Position numbers and translations under genes: made by a program | From: UBA1479 sp963976055 | GTDB lineage: Bacteria; Pseudomonadota; Alphaproteobacteria; Rhodospirillales; Casp-alpha2 | Reading direction: 5' to 3' | NCBI GenBank assembly: GCA_963976055.1 | Contig: CAXBJB010000006.1 | Coordinates: 248,001-312,000 of the forward strand | Length of the DNA stretch: 64,000 nt | In this document: in pieces, positions 16,532 to 24,613 of the stretch | Layout of the letters: each line of letters starts with the position of its first letter | Position numbering within the stretch: the stretch's first letter is position 1 | The notes under the pieces: model-generated | The model's input: only the letters and a program-made list of their open reading frames with translations | Databases searched by the model: none | Told to the model about the DNA's origin: nothing

Positions 16532-18334
16532 ATGCATCCTTACCGCACACATACCTGTGGCCAACTGCGCGAAGACAACGTCGGCGACACCGTGCGCCTG
16601 TCGGGCTGGGTTCACCGCAAGCGCGACCACGGCAACCTGCTGTTCGTCGACCTGCGCGACCATTACGGCCTGACGCAATGCGTCATCGATGTGTCCGGCA
16701 GCCTGTTCCCGGCGGTCGAGGGCGTGCGCCCGGAAAGCGTGGTGACGATCACCGGCCCCGTGGTCAAGCGGTCGGAAGAAACCATCAACCCGTCGATCCC
16801 GACGGGCGCCATCGAAGTACGCATCGATGAATTCCATGTCGAAAGCGCGGCCGAGATGCTGCCGCTGCAGGTGTTCGGCGATGCCGACCTGGGCGAGGAG
16901 ACGCGCCTGCGTTACCGTTTCCTGGATCTGCGCCGCGAACAGCCGCACGCCAACATCATCCTGCGCTCCAACGTTATTTCGTCGATCCGCCGCCGTATGG
17001 TCGACCAAGGGTTCCTGGAAATTCAGACGCCGATCCTGACCGCGTCGTCGCCCGAAGGGGCCCGCGACTATCTGGTGCCGGCGCGCAACCACCCGGGCCA
17101 TTTCTATGCCCTGCCGCAGGCGCCGCAGCAGTTCAAGCAGCTGCTCATGGTGTCCGGCTTCGACAAGTACTTCCAGATCGCACCCTGCTTCCGCGACGAG
17201 GACGCGCGGGCCGACCGCTCGCCGGGCGAGTTCTATCAGCTTGATCTGGAAATGGCCTATGTCACCCAGGACGACGTGTTCGCCGCGCTGGAGCCGGTGC
17301 TGTCCGGCGTGTTCAAGGAATTCGCCGGGAACCGCAAGGTGACCGAGGGGGCGTTCCCGCGCATCCCCTACAAGGAATCGATGCTGAAATACGGCAACGA
17401 CAAGCCGGACCTGCGCAACCCGATCGAGATGTCGAACGTCACGGAAACCTTCGCCGGTTCCGGCTTCAAGGTGTTCGCCGGCATGATCGAAAAGAACGAC
17501 AAAGTCCGCGTCCATGCCATTCCGGCGCCGGGCGGCGGCAGCCGCGCGTTCTGCGACCGCATGAATTCCTGGGCGCAGGGCCAGGGCCAGCCGGGCCTGG
17601 GCTACATCTTCTTCCGCGACGGCGAGGGGGCGGGCCCCATCGCCAAGAACATTGGCGACGACCGCACGGCGGCGCTCAAGGAGTCGCTGGGGCTGGACGA
17701 CGGCGACGCCGTGTTCTTCGTGGCCGGCGTGCCGGGCGAGTTCGCATCCTTCGCCTCGGCCGCGCGCACCAAGATTGGCCAGGACCTGGACCTGATCGCC
17801 AAGGACCGCTTCGATTTCTGCTGGATCGTCGATTATCCGATGTACGAGATGAACGAAGACACGGGCCGCGTCGACTTCTCGCACAACCCGTTCTCCATGC
17901 CCCAGGGCGGGCTGGAGGCCCTGGAAACCATGGATCCGCTGGATATCCTGGCCTACCAGTACGACATCGTGTGCAACGGGGTCGAACTGTCTTCGGGCGC
18001 GATCCGGAACCACAAGCCGGACATCATGGTCAAGGCGTTCGAGATCGCGGGCTACTCCAAGGAAACCGTGGAAACGGAATTCGGCGGCATGTACCGGGCG
18101 TTCCAGTTCGGGGCCCCGCCGCACGGTGGCTCCGCCCCTGGCATCGACCGCATCGTCATGATGCTGGCCGACGAGCCCAACATCCGCGAGGTCATCGCCT
18201 TCCCGATGAACCAGCAGGCGCAGGATCTGCTCATGGGGGCACCCTCTCAGGTATCGGATGAGCGGCTTAAGGAACTGCACCTTAAACTCGCCCTGCCGAA
18301 GAAAGCGGGCCCCCAGGCCGGCGGTGAATCGTAG
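16532..18334 (+). CDS. aspS: Aspartyl-tRNA synthetase
   Basis: A class II synthetase of 600 residues that charges tRNA-Asp. The N-terminal OB-fold anticodon domain (RTHTCGQLREDNVG, SGWVHRKRDHGNLLFVDLRD) is followed by motif 2 in FRDEDARADRSPGEFYQLD and motif 3 in GIDRIVMMLADEPNIRE; the bacterial GAD insertion lies between. ATG at 16532 is chosen because homologues begin with MHxYRTHTCG; another ATG lies five codons upstream at 16517. Many alphaproteobacterial AspRS enzymes also charge tRNA-Asn, but that is not decided here. Confidence 0.96.
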   Translation: MHPYRTHTCGQLREDNVGDTVRLSGWVHRKRDHGNLLFVDLRDHYGLTQCVIDVSGSLFPAVEGVRPESVVTITGPVVKRSEETINPSIPTGAIEVRIDEFHVESAAEMLPLQVFGDADLGEETRLRYRFLDLRREQPHANIILRSNVISSIRRRMVDQGFLEIQTPILTASSPEGARDYLVPARNHPGHFYALPQAPQQFKQLLMVSGFDKYFQIAPCFRDEDARADRSPGEFYQLDLEMAYVTQDDVFAALEPVLSGVFKEFAGNRKVTEGAFPRIPYKESMLKYGNDKPDLRNPIEMSNVTETFAGSGFKVFAGMIEKNDKVRVHAIPAPGGGSRAFCDRMNSWAQGQGQPGLGYIFFRDGEGAGPIAKNIGDDRTAALKESLGLDDGDAVFFVAGVPGEFASFASAARTKIGQDLDLIAKDRFDFCWIVDYPMYEMNEDTGRVDFSHNPFSMPQGGLEALETMDPLDILAYQYDIVCNGVELSSGAIRNHKPDIMVKAFEIAGYSKETVETEFGGMYRAFQFGAPPHGGSAPGIDRIVMMLADEPNIREVIAFPMNQQAQDLLMGAPSQVSDERLKELHLKLALPKKAGPQAGGES

Positions 18335-18415
18335 GAATAGAACGTCCTTCGAGGTCAATTACCTAAAATTTCGTAAATAATAAAAAGAGGTTAGCCGGCT
18401 AGAAAAAGCTGGCCC

Positions 18416-18446
18416 CCGATTCGCGCCTTCGGCTATAACGAATCGG
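18416..18446 (+). terminator. Inverted repeat downstream of aspS
   Basis: CCGATTCG (18416-18423) pairs perfectly with CGAATCGG (18439-18446), with a short GCC/GGC helper stem in the loop. The surrounding 18335-18578 spacer is AT-rich. It may end aspS transcription; no T-tract follows directly. Confidence 0.4.
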
Positions 18447-18578
18447 TAGAAGACCTAATAAATAATAGTCGTTTCGGTTGGCCGCGGCGGCCGGGGAGCG
18501 AGACGGCGACTGGGTGAACCATTTTTTACGGGGTGAATTTGCCGGTGCGGCTGCCGGTGACCCTACTGGGGGTTTAAG

Positions 18579-19505
18579 ATGCGGAAGTCCGTAATCGTCG
18601 TCGGTGCATGCGCGCTATTGGGCGGATGCGCCCTGCCGGTTCCCATCCAGGTCGCGTCCTGGGCCATCGACATCATCTCCGTCGTCACCACGGAAAAATC
18701 CATCACGGATCACGGCCTGTCGGCGCTGACCAGCAAGGACTGCGCGCTTTACCGCGCCGTGACCGAAGACGACAACGTCGTCTGCCGCGACATCGACGAC
18801 CGCAAGGACGTCATGACCGCCGACGCGGGCCAGGACGCCAAGGCCTTGGCGGACAAGGACATCCTGCCGGCAGCCCCGGGCTTCGATACCATCGAGGCCC
18901 AGGTCGCCAAGGCGGACACGGTCCCTGTCCCGGATCAGGTTGCGGCGACGTCCTCCGACACCGTCATTAAACCTGTGCCCGGAGACGAACAGCCGGTGGC
19001 CGTCAACATCGACCTGGCCGCGCTGCAGCCGGTGACGGAAAACACCGATCGTCCGTTCGTCCGCTTTACGCAGCCTAAGGTCGATGTCGTTCAGGTGCCG
19101 GCCACGGCCCTGCAGACCGCAGCCTTGCAGACCGGGGCCCTGCCGTCGGCTGCCGAGCCCAAGGAAGGGTTTTATTACGTGATCGGCAGCTTCCGCGGCA
19201 GCGAGCGGGCGAAGCGCCACATGCAGGCTTTCAGGTCCCTCGTGCCGGCGGTTCTGCACGGCAAGATCGGCCGCGATGGACGTGACGTGTACCGCGTCGT
19301 CGTCGGGCCCTTCGATGCACAGGAACGGACCGGTGCGTTCCGCCGTATCAAGCGGGCGGGGATTGCCGATACCTGGGCGATCCGCGTGTCACCGAAGGAC
19401 TGGTCGGTCGCCGCCAAGCTGCGCCCGACCGAACAGGCCGACGCCAGCGCCGTGCTCAGCGCGCGGGATTGGCCCGGCTTGGCGCAGTTTATCGTCCAGC
19501 ATTAA
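18579..19505 (+). CDS. SPOR-domain lipoprotein
   Basis: A 308-residue predicted lipoprotein. The signal MRKSVIVVGACALLGGC ends in an LGGC lipobox with Cys17 as the lipidated residue. A variable Ala/Pro/Asp-rich linker follows to about residue 200. The last part, EGFYYVIGSFRGSERAKRH through DVYRVVVGPF, is a SPOR fold, which binds glycan strands stripped of stem peptides at division sites. It likely tethers an envelope-associated process to the septum. ATG at 18579 is preceded by GGGGGTTT and stands alone, not in an obvious operon. Confidence 0.8.
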   Translation: MRKSVIVVGACALLGGCALPVPIQVASWAIDIISVVTTEKSITDHGLSALTSKDCALYRAVTEDDNVVCRDIDDRKDVMTADAGQDAKALADKDILPAAPGFDTIEAQVAKADTVPVPDQVAATSSDTVIKPVPGDEQPVAVNIDLAALQPVTENTDRPFVRFTQPKVDVVQVPATALQTAALQTGALPSAAEPKEGFYYVIGSFRGSERAKRHMQAFRSLVPAVLHGKIGRDGRDVYRVVVGPFDAQERTGAFRRIKRAGIADTWAIRVSPKDWSVAAKLRPTEQADASAVLSARDWPGLAQFIVQH

Positions 19506-19592
19506 GCCGCTTCCGCATTTCTGAAAATACCGGTAGGGCTCGAGGGCCTGCCGCCGGGCGGCCTTGCCCGGGCCAGGCAAGCGATGCGCTGT

Positions 19593-20129
19593 TCAGGCCG
19601 CCATCGGCCGGCCTGAACCGTCGGGCGGGCCGTCCAGGGTCAGCAACAGGCTGACGATATGTTCGGTCTTGCGCACAAGACGGGTGTTCTGCGGATTGTA
19701 GCGGCGCTCGAAATTCAGCCGGTCCTCCCATTGCGTGACATAGTCCCGGGGCCGGTCGGGGCCGGCGGGCTCGCCGGTGAGCGCACCCACGGTGTCGTTG
19801 TAGTCGGGGTGCAGTTCGGGCTGGAACGCCAGCAGTTCATAGTCTTCATAGGTCAGCACCCCGGCAGCGTAGAGGTCCAGGCTGACCTCGGCCATCTGGC
19901 GAGGAGTGAGGTCGCGCAGGGACAGGCCGCTCGTCAGGACGCTGAATAGAGTCGGTTCGGGCGTCTCATCCTGCGCCGGCCCTTCGTTTTCACAGGCGTC
20001 GGGCGGCGAAATCGGGGTCAGGGGAACAAGCTCGCGCGACGGGCTGCCCAGGCCCGAAAACGGGGAGGTGGGGGAGGGGGGTGTTGAAAACAGGTCTACA
20101 TACGAAATTGGCTGATGTTCTGCTCCCAT
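19593..20129 (-). CDS. Conserved-looking hypothetical protein
   Basis: A 178-residue protein I cannot name. The first 70 residues are Pro/Ser-rich and probably disordered (LFSTPPSPTSPFSGLG). The C-terminal half looks folded: LSLRDLTPRQMAEVSLDLYA, then YEDYELLAFQPELHPDY, then a DRPRDYVTQWEDRL segment. The pattern PRQMAEVSLDLYAAG followed by a tyrosine-rich helix suggests a small alphaproteobacterial family; that is an impression from reading, not a search. ATG at 20129 has GAAGGAG eight bases upstream, which supports it over upstream starts in the same frame. Confidence 0.7.
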   Translation of the reverse strand: MGAEHQPISYVDLFSTPPSPTSPFSGLGSPSRELVPLTPISPPDACENEGPAQDETPEPTLFSVLTSGLSLRDLTPRQMAEVSLDLYAAGVLTYEDYELLAFQPELHPDYNDTVGALTGEPAGPDRPRDYVTQWEDRLNFERRYNPQNTRLVRKTEHIVSLLLTLDGPPDGSGRPMAA

Positions 20130-20590
20130 GAGCAAGGCTCCTTCTTCGTCCGAACGCGATCCGTTCGAGAAACAGAAGGTGTCAAGACCCGGACATGCCA
20201 AAGGCACTGGTCTCCCGTGGACAGTATGGAAATGCGCCTCAGGTGCCGGTTCGGCCGTGGGCCGAAGCACTCCTCATCGCATTTCGTCCTGGCACGGGCT
20301 TCGGGGTCTGTTCTATCGCCGTCATGAGTGCCTCCAAATCGTCGGCATGTGGGCTTCGCCACATCCATTTACTCGCTGAAATCCAACGCAAAAGATGGGC
20401 CAGCCGGCAGATGGCTGTTTTCCATATGCTTAACGGAAAATGACTAGGCATAAACCTGTCCGGCCCGGCAATTTCTGCCGACTTGGCGGGTATAAATTGC
20501 CGGGCGGAACGGCCGCCGCAGCCATGGACAGGGCGCGTTGCGGGGCCTAGTCTCAGCATTGCGGAATTGCTCTTGGGAAGAAACACCGCC
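20130..20590. other. Intergenic stretch of 461 bases with no supported gene
   Basis: It separates the minus-strand hypothetical gene from eipB. Base composition is more even than in genes, and several short frames cross it on both strands, none with convincing codon use. The best is an 83-codon plus-strand frame from 20128, which begins MSKAPSSSERDPFEKQKV but becomes composition-poor. It may be a decayed gene. An inverted repeat TTTTCC/GGAAAA lies at 20419-20441, and a strong stem-loop at 20459-20508. Confidence 0.5.
20459..20508 (+). repeat. Strong stem-loop, 15-base arms
   Basis: TCCGGCCCGGCAATTT (20459-20474) pairs with AAATTGCCGGGCGGA (20494-20508), matching over 15 bases with a single bulged G; 12 bases are perfect. 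A smaller CCG/CGG stem sits in the 19-base loop. It lies 82 bases before eipB. It could be a dispersed palindromic element, a 5' leader structure or a terminator for the minus strand. Confidence 0.6.
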
Positions 20591-21469
20591 ATGCCGATTC
20601 AACGGCCTACCCGTCGCCGGAACCTGCCGGCGTTCCGCCACGCGGCGCTTGCCGCCGGGGCGTCGGTACTGCTGTTTGCGGGGCTGGGCGCGGCTGTCAT
20701 GCAGGGGGCCAAGGCGGCGGGGGCGGCGGAGCCGAAACTGACCAGCCACCGGGCGGCCTACGAGATTACCCTCAACCAAAGCCGCGAAGGCGTCGGACCC
20801 ACGGCGGCGCGCGGCCTCATGGTCTATGAATTCACCGACGCCTGCGAGCGCTGGGTCGCCGAAAGCCGCATCGTGCTGGACGTGGTCTATGGCGAGGAAA
20901 CGCCGGTGCGCACGGATTGGAGCTTCACCAGCTGGGAATCGAAAGACGGCCGCGACTACGGCTTCAGCATGACGCACAAACGCAATGAGCGCCTGGAAGA
21001 AGATCTCAAGGGGACGGCGCGGCTCGACCCCGGCAAGGGCGGCGAGGCGGCCTTCACCGGCGACGTCGCCAAGCAGATGTCCCTGCCCAAGGGCACGCTG
21101 TTTCCCACGGCCCACCTGATCGCCAGCCTGAAGGCCGCACTTGCCGGCCAGAAGGTCTTTTCCCGCCCCATGTTCGACGGCGGCAGCCTGGACAATCCCT
21201 ATGACACCAATGTCTACATCGTCAGTCCGAAGGACCGCAGCGACAAGACGCGCGCACTTTTGAAAAAGGCCGGGTTCGCCACGGGGCTGCCTGTTTGGCG
21301 CCATCAGTCGGCGTTCTTTTCCATGAAATCCGGCGAAAGCACGCCCGTGTTCGAGCTTGAGGTCGATTACCGCGCCGACGGCGTCGCCGAACGGATCATC
21401 CAGTCCTTCGGCGATTTCGCCATCCGCATGACGCCGGTCAAGATGGAACGGGTCAAGGGCGGCTGCTGA
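20591..21469 (+). CDS. eipB: Cell envelope integrity protein EipB (DUF1849)
   Basis: A 292-residue periplasmic protein. The basic n-region (RPTRRRN) and hydrophobic segment ALAAGASVLLFAGLGAAVM give a signal peptide. KLTSHRAAYEITL, then DVVYGEETPVRTDWSF and LFPTAHLIASLKAAL follow the DUF1849 pattern. In Brucella, EipB is a beta-spiral periplasmic protein needed for envelope integrity, closed by a conserved disulfide. Here Cys85 (DACERW) and the very last residue Cys292 are placed to make the same bond. GGAAG precedes the ATG. The 3' end overlaps the convergent ROK kinase by 17 bases. Confidence 0.85.
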   Translation: MPIQRPTRRRNLPAFRHAALAAGASVLLFAGLGAAVMQGAKAAGAAEPKLTSHRAAYEITLNQSREGVGPTAARGLMVYEFTDACERWVAESRIVLDVVYGEETPVRTDWSFTSWESKDGRDYGFSMTHKRNERLEEDLKGTARLDPGKGGEAAFTGDVAKQMSLPKGTLFPTAHLIASLKAALAGQKVFSRPMFDGGSLDNPYDTNVYIVSPKDRSDKTRALLKKAGFATGLPVWRHQSAFFSMKSGESTPVFELEVDYRADGVAERIIQSFGDFAIRMTPVKMERVKGGC

Positions 21470-22391
21470 TCTCCGCCGGCCACAGCCAGGCCGCACCGCG
21501 CACGCCCGAGGCATCGCCGTGACGGGGCGGAACTAGGCGCGTCGTGACGTCGTCGGAAAATATCCATTGCCCCCACAGACGCGGCACGTTCGCGTACAGC
21601 CGTCCCAGGTTCGACAGCCCGCCGCCGAGCACGATGACGTCCGGGTCCAGAATGTTGATGACGGTGGCAAGCGCACGCGCCAGGCGGTCCTCGTAGCGCG
21701 CCAGGCTGGCTTCGGCCCGGTCATCCCCGGCGGCGGCCTGGGCGGCGATGGCCGGTGGCGCCAAATCCGCGCCGGCGGCGGCAAGATGGTCGCGGGCCAG
21801 GGCGGGGCCTGACAGAAAGGTCTCGATGCAGCCGTCCAAGCCGCAGTAGCAGCGCGCCCCCGGGCGTTCGTCGTCCCGGGGCCAGGGCAGGGGGTTGTGG
21901 CCCCATTCACCGGCGATGGCGTTGCGGCCCGTGACGGGGCGGCCATTGATGGCGATGCCGCCGCCGACGCCGGTGCCCAGGATCACGCCGAACACCACTT
22001 CGGCCCCTTCGGCGGCGCCGTCGGCGGCTTCGGACACGGCGAAACAGTTGGCGTCGTTGGCCAGGCGCACGGGGCGACCGAAGGCGTCTTCCAAATCCCG
22101 GTCGAAGGGATGGCCGATCAACCAGGTCGAATTGGCGTTCTTGATCAGACCGGTGGCCGGGGACAGGGTGCCGGGAATGCCGACGCCGACATGGGTGACC
22201 GTGCCCGCCGCCGCTTCCAGGTCGTCGACCAGGCCGCGAACGGCCGCGATGGTGGCGCGGTAGTCTCCTTGCGGCGCGGGAATTCGGCGGCGCGCGGCGA
22301 CCGCCCCGGCATGGTCCAGCACCAAGCCCTCAATCTTGGTGCCGCCCAGGTCAATCCCGGCGCGCAGGATCGGAGAAAAATTAATATTCAT
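21453..22391 (-). CDS. ROK-family sugar kinase (fructokinase/GlcNAc kinase type)
   Basis: A 312-residue ATP-dependent hexose kinase. The phosphate loop is AGIDLGGTKIEGLVLD (about residue 11). The catalytic Asp is in ANDANCFAVSEA, and the ROK zinc site is EWGHNPLPW followed by CYCGLDGCIETFLSG. GVILGTGVGGGI is the second nucleotide loop. Length and the zinc motif fit Mak/NagK-type enzymes; fructose, mannose or N-acetylglucosamine are all possible. Divergent from the HTH-like gene at 22496. Confidence 0.88.
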   Translation of the reverse strand: MNINFSPILRAGIDLGGTKIEGLVLDHAGAVAARRRIPAPQGDYRATIAAVRGLVDDLEAAAGTVTHVGVGIPGTLSPATGLIKNANSTWLIGHPFDRDLEDAFGRPVRLANDANCFAVSEAADGAAEGAEVVFGVILGTGVGGGIAINGRPVTGRNAIAGEWGHNPLPWPRDDERPGARCYCGLDGCIETFLSGPALARDHLAAAGADLAPPAIAAQAAAGDDRAEASLARYEDRLARALATVINILDPDVIVLGGGLSNLGRLYANVPRLWGQWIFSDDVTTRLVPPRHGDASGVRGAAWLWPAEISSRP

Positions 22392-22426
22392 GGTGTGACC
22401 GCCGTCATGTGCAAAACGAAACGAGG

Positions 22427-22442
22427 TTAATACTTTTTTACC
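22427..22442 (+). promoter_or_regulatory. Near-consensus CtrA-type site
   Basis: TTAA-N7-TTACC lies 54 bases before the HTH-like gene at 22496. The consensus is TTAA-N7-TTAAC, so one base differs. It could instead be part of a promoter AT-tract. Confidence 0.35.
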
Positions 22443-22495
22443 ATTCGGTCCTTAGAACTAGGTGGAACGACCGCCAAGTGACAAGGATCCGAGAG

Positions 22496-22963
22496 ATGAC
22501 CATCATCGCCGAACGCACGACCGAGAAAAGGGACGTATATCCGGTGTTTCGCGGACTGACGGAATTGGGTGTTTCCAACACCGACCTGGCCGAAGCGCTT
22601 GAGACCTCGCCGGCGGCCGTGGCGGCTTGGCGCAGCGGCGAGGCCCGCATGCCGGCCCAGCTGATCGCGTTTCTGACGCTGATCCTTGATTCTCTGGTCG
22701 AACGCAAGGGCAGCGAAGCTGCCGTCACCGCCTCGATGTTTCCGGGGCTGCCGGCGGCGGGCCAGATCCGCACCGTGCGGGCGCGCGATAATCTTCAGCA
22801 GCAGCAGGCCTTCAATTGCGGTTTTGACCGCGCGCATATGGAATCGGGCCTGCGCTTGTTCCTGAACTGGCGAAATCGTAAGGTGTTCACGGATACACGG
22901 TTCGTGGGCGTGGAACGCGGCGGGGCCGCGGGTATCGGGCATTTGGGCGTGGCCGCCACCTGA
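22496..22963 (+). CDS. Small HTH-like protein of unknown function
   Basis: A 155-residue protein. Residues about 15-60 (VYPVFRGLTELGVSNTDLAE through VAAWRSGEARMP) look like a helix-turn-helix related to the XRE fold, where a tryptophan and W-R-x-G-x-A-x-x-P mark the recognition region. The C-terminal part, with FNCGFDRAHMESGLRLFLNW, is not familiar. AGGATCCGAGAG precedes the ATG at 22496; the frame extends upstream but without signal. It could be a DNA-binding regulator. The gene at 23039 follows 75 bases downstream. Confidence 0.65.
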   Translation: MTIIAERTTEKRDVYPVFRGLTELGVSNTDLAEALETSPAAVAAWRSGEARMPAQLIAFLTLILDSLVERKGSEAAVTASMFPGLPAAGQIRTVRARDNLQQQQAFNCGFDRAHMESGLRLFLNWRNRKVFTDTRFVGVERGGAAGIGHLGVAAT

Positions 22964-23038
22964 CGCCGACCATGCGGTCGGGGGACCGCAGGCGAAAGGG
23001 GGCCCGCACAGGGCGCCATGGGGTAAGACGAGGGAAGT

Positions 23039-23791
23039 ATGAGCGACAAACTGTTCGGATTGACGGAAGAAGGCGTCAAGACCGCGCTGGACATCAAGAC
23101 CCGCTATAAAAAGCGGGAACCGCTGGTTGTTCCGTCCGACGGCGACAAGTTCCTGGCGCCTGAAAATTTCCTGAATTCAACCATCGATCTGGGCGGTCTC
23201 GAAGACCCGCTGCCGTTGGCCCTGGTGTCGGCCCGCGACCCGGAAGCCCCCATGGCCTTGGCCGCTGTGGCGCGCCTGTCGCCGCTTGGCCGTAAGACGC
23301 GTTTGATCTCGGGCATGTTCGAGATCGTCGGCGACATCACCAAGCACGAAGCGGTGAAGAATGCGATTTCTCTGATCACGGAAAGCGCGTTCGACCCCAA
23401 CGCCATCGCCAAACTGCGGCGGGAGACCTCGCGCTTCATCGTGCGCACGCGGGCCGAATACACCACCGCGCTCCGCCAGAACCTGCACAACCTGATGGAC
23501 GGCAGCGTGTCGCCCCGTTACTTCGTGCAGGAATTCTTTCAGTTGACCGAAGCCGGCAACATGCGCAACGACATCCGCAAGAAGCTGGTGATCAGCCTGC
23601 TGATGTCGGAAACCGTGCGGCCCAGCGTCAAGTTTCTGATGCTGGAAAACTTCCATGAAATGCCGGCGCCGGTGCAGACGGCGATCATTCAGGCCCTGCT
23701 GCGGGCCGACTCGTCGCGCCACGTCGACCTGATGAAGGAAGAACTGCGCTGGATCGTCGCCCAGGGCGTCGAGTACAGCCGCGCGCACTGA
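23039..23791 (+). CDS. Hypothetical protein, predicted mostly helical
   Basis: A 250-residue cytoplasmic-looking protein with no signal peptide or membrane helix that I do not recognise. Visible features are an N-terminal GLTEEGVKTALDIKTRYKKRE, a central KLRRETSRFIVRTRAEYTTAL helix and a run PRYFVQEFFQLTEAGNMR. The C-terminal third (KKLVISLLMSETVRPSVKFL) looks like paired helices with no cofactor or catalytic motif. AGGGAAG precedes the ATG. Same strand as the HTH-like gene and convergent with the TetR gene, 8 bases apart. Confidence 0.75.
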   Translation: MSDKLFGLTEEGVKTALDIKTRYKKREPLVVPSDGDKFLAPENFLNSTIDLGGLEDPLPLALVSARDPEAPMALAAVARLSPLGRKTRLISGMFEIVGDITKHEAVKNAISLITESAFDPNAIAKLRRETSRFIVRTRAEYTTALRQNLHNLMDGSVSPRYFVQEFFQLTEAGNMRNDIRKKLVISLLMSETVRPSVKFLMLENFHEMPAPVQTAIIQALLRADSSRHVDLMKEELRWIVAQGVEYSRAH

Positions 23792-23799
23792 CGGACCCG

Positions 23800-24384
23800 T
23801 CAGCCTTGGGCTGACTCCATCGCCTTATCGATCAACGCCAGGGCCGCCGTTTTGGCGATTTCCGCCGCGCGCGCGCGGTTCTGCGACACTTGGGCGGTGA
23901 CGGTCGCGCCCTCCAGCAGCATGGCCAGTTCCTCGGCCAGACCGCCCGGATCGGGGATGCCCAGGCCCCGGCATTGCTGCTCCAGATAGTCCCGGATCAT
24001 CGATTTGAACGCCTTGCACTGATGGCGCACGGGCGTGTCGGGATCGGAATATTCACCGACCGCGTTGATGAACATGCAGCCGTAGAACGAATTGTCCTCG
24101 AACCAGTCGCGGGCGACGTCGAACACGGCCAGCAGGCGGCCCTTCGGCGCCGTGGCGCGACTTTCGACCGACCGCATGAAGTTGTTGCGGAACAGGCCGT
24201 CATATTTTCGGAGCGCCGCCAGGATCAGTTCGTCCTTGGAGCGGAAGTGACGGTATAGCGTTTTCTTGGACACCCCAGATACGGCCAGGATCCGGTCGAT
24301 GCCCGTTGCGTGAAAACCGTGTTTGGCGAACAGATCGATGGCCGTGTCGATCAGATGTTCGCGTCTTTGAGAGTCACTCATCAT
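23800..24384 (-). CDS. TetR/AcrR-family transcriptional regulator
   Basis: A 194-residue repressor. The DNA-binding helix-turn-helix is LIDTAIDLFAKHGFHATGID followed by VSGVSKKTLYRHFRSKDELI at residues 10-50. The C-terminal ligand domain is helical (NSFYGCMFINAVGEYSDPD) and resembles regulators of the TetR_C group near AhpD-like genes; the ligand is unknown. ATG at 24384 begins a double Met. It is divergent from the carboxymuconolactone decarboxylase-like gene, with repeat-rich DNA between them, so it probably represses both. Confidence 0.88.
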   Translation of the reverse strand: MMSDSQRREHLIDTAIDLFAKHGFHATGIDRILAVSGVSKKTLYRHFRSKDELILAALRKYDGLFRNNFMRSVESRATAPKGRLLAVFDVARDWFEDNSFYGCMFINAVGEYSDPDTPVRHQCKAFKSMIRDYLEQQCRGLGIPDPGGLAEELAMLLEGATVTAQVSQNRARAAEIAKTAALALIDKAMESAQG

Positions 24385-24408
24385 TGCACCATGAGGATAC
24401 CAAGTTGT

Positions 24409-24431
24409 CTCTAGTTTATACGTAAACAGAG
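24409..24431. promoter_or_regulatory. Dyad upstream of the TetR gene, candidate operator
   Basis: CTCT-A-GTTTA-TACG-TAAAC-AGAG: GTTTA pairs with TAAAC and CTCT with AGAG, with one base out of register on the left. It lies 25 bases before the TetR start, where an autoregulatory operator would be expected. Confidence 0.5.
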
Positions 24432-24525
24432 GTGGAGGCAAAGCTCCGAAAAAATTGTGCGCTAGAGAAACCTTCTGGAAGACCAGTGTTCACAAAGGTG
24501 TGAGTGGTGGGGTTTTTGTTTCGCG

Positions 24526-24585
24526 AAAGGAGACAGATCTGTTACCCAATGCATCACAAAGGAGACAGATCGGTCTCTCTCCTTT
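24526..24585. promoter_or_regulatory. Tandem AAAGGAGACAGATC repeats with palindrome, candidate operators
   Basis: AAAGGAGACAGATC occurs identically at 24526-24539 and 24558-24571, 32 bases apart (about three helical turns). The second copy starts an inverted repeat AAAGGAGA...TCTCCTTT (24558-24565 with 24578-24585). The first overlaps the perfect palindrome ACAGATCTGT (24533-24542). This is 28-88 bases before the AhpD-like gene and fits two sites for the divergent TetR protein. Confidence 0.6.
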
Positions 24586-24613
24586 AACCGACAACGCAAA
24601 AGGAGTTACGCAC

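Noticed and set aside
16262..18358. Long open frame on the minus strand opposite aspS
   Set aside because: It mirrors the GC-rich third positions of aspS, whose family motifs are unmistakable on the plus strand.
20128..20379. 83-codon plus-strand frame beginning MSKAPSSSERDPF
   Set aside because: It starts like a protein but quickly loses coding character, has no good ribosome site, and overlaps the minus-strand gene's start region. Possible remnant only.
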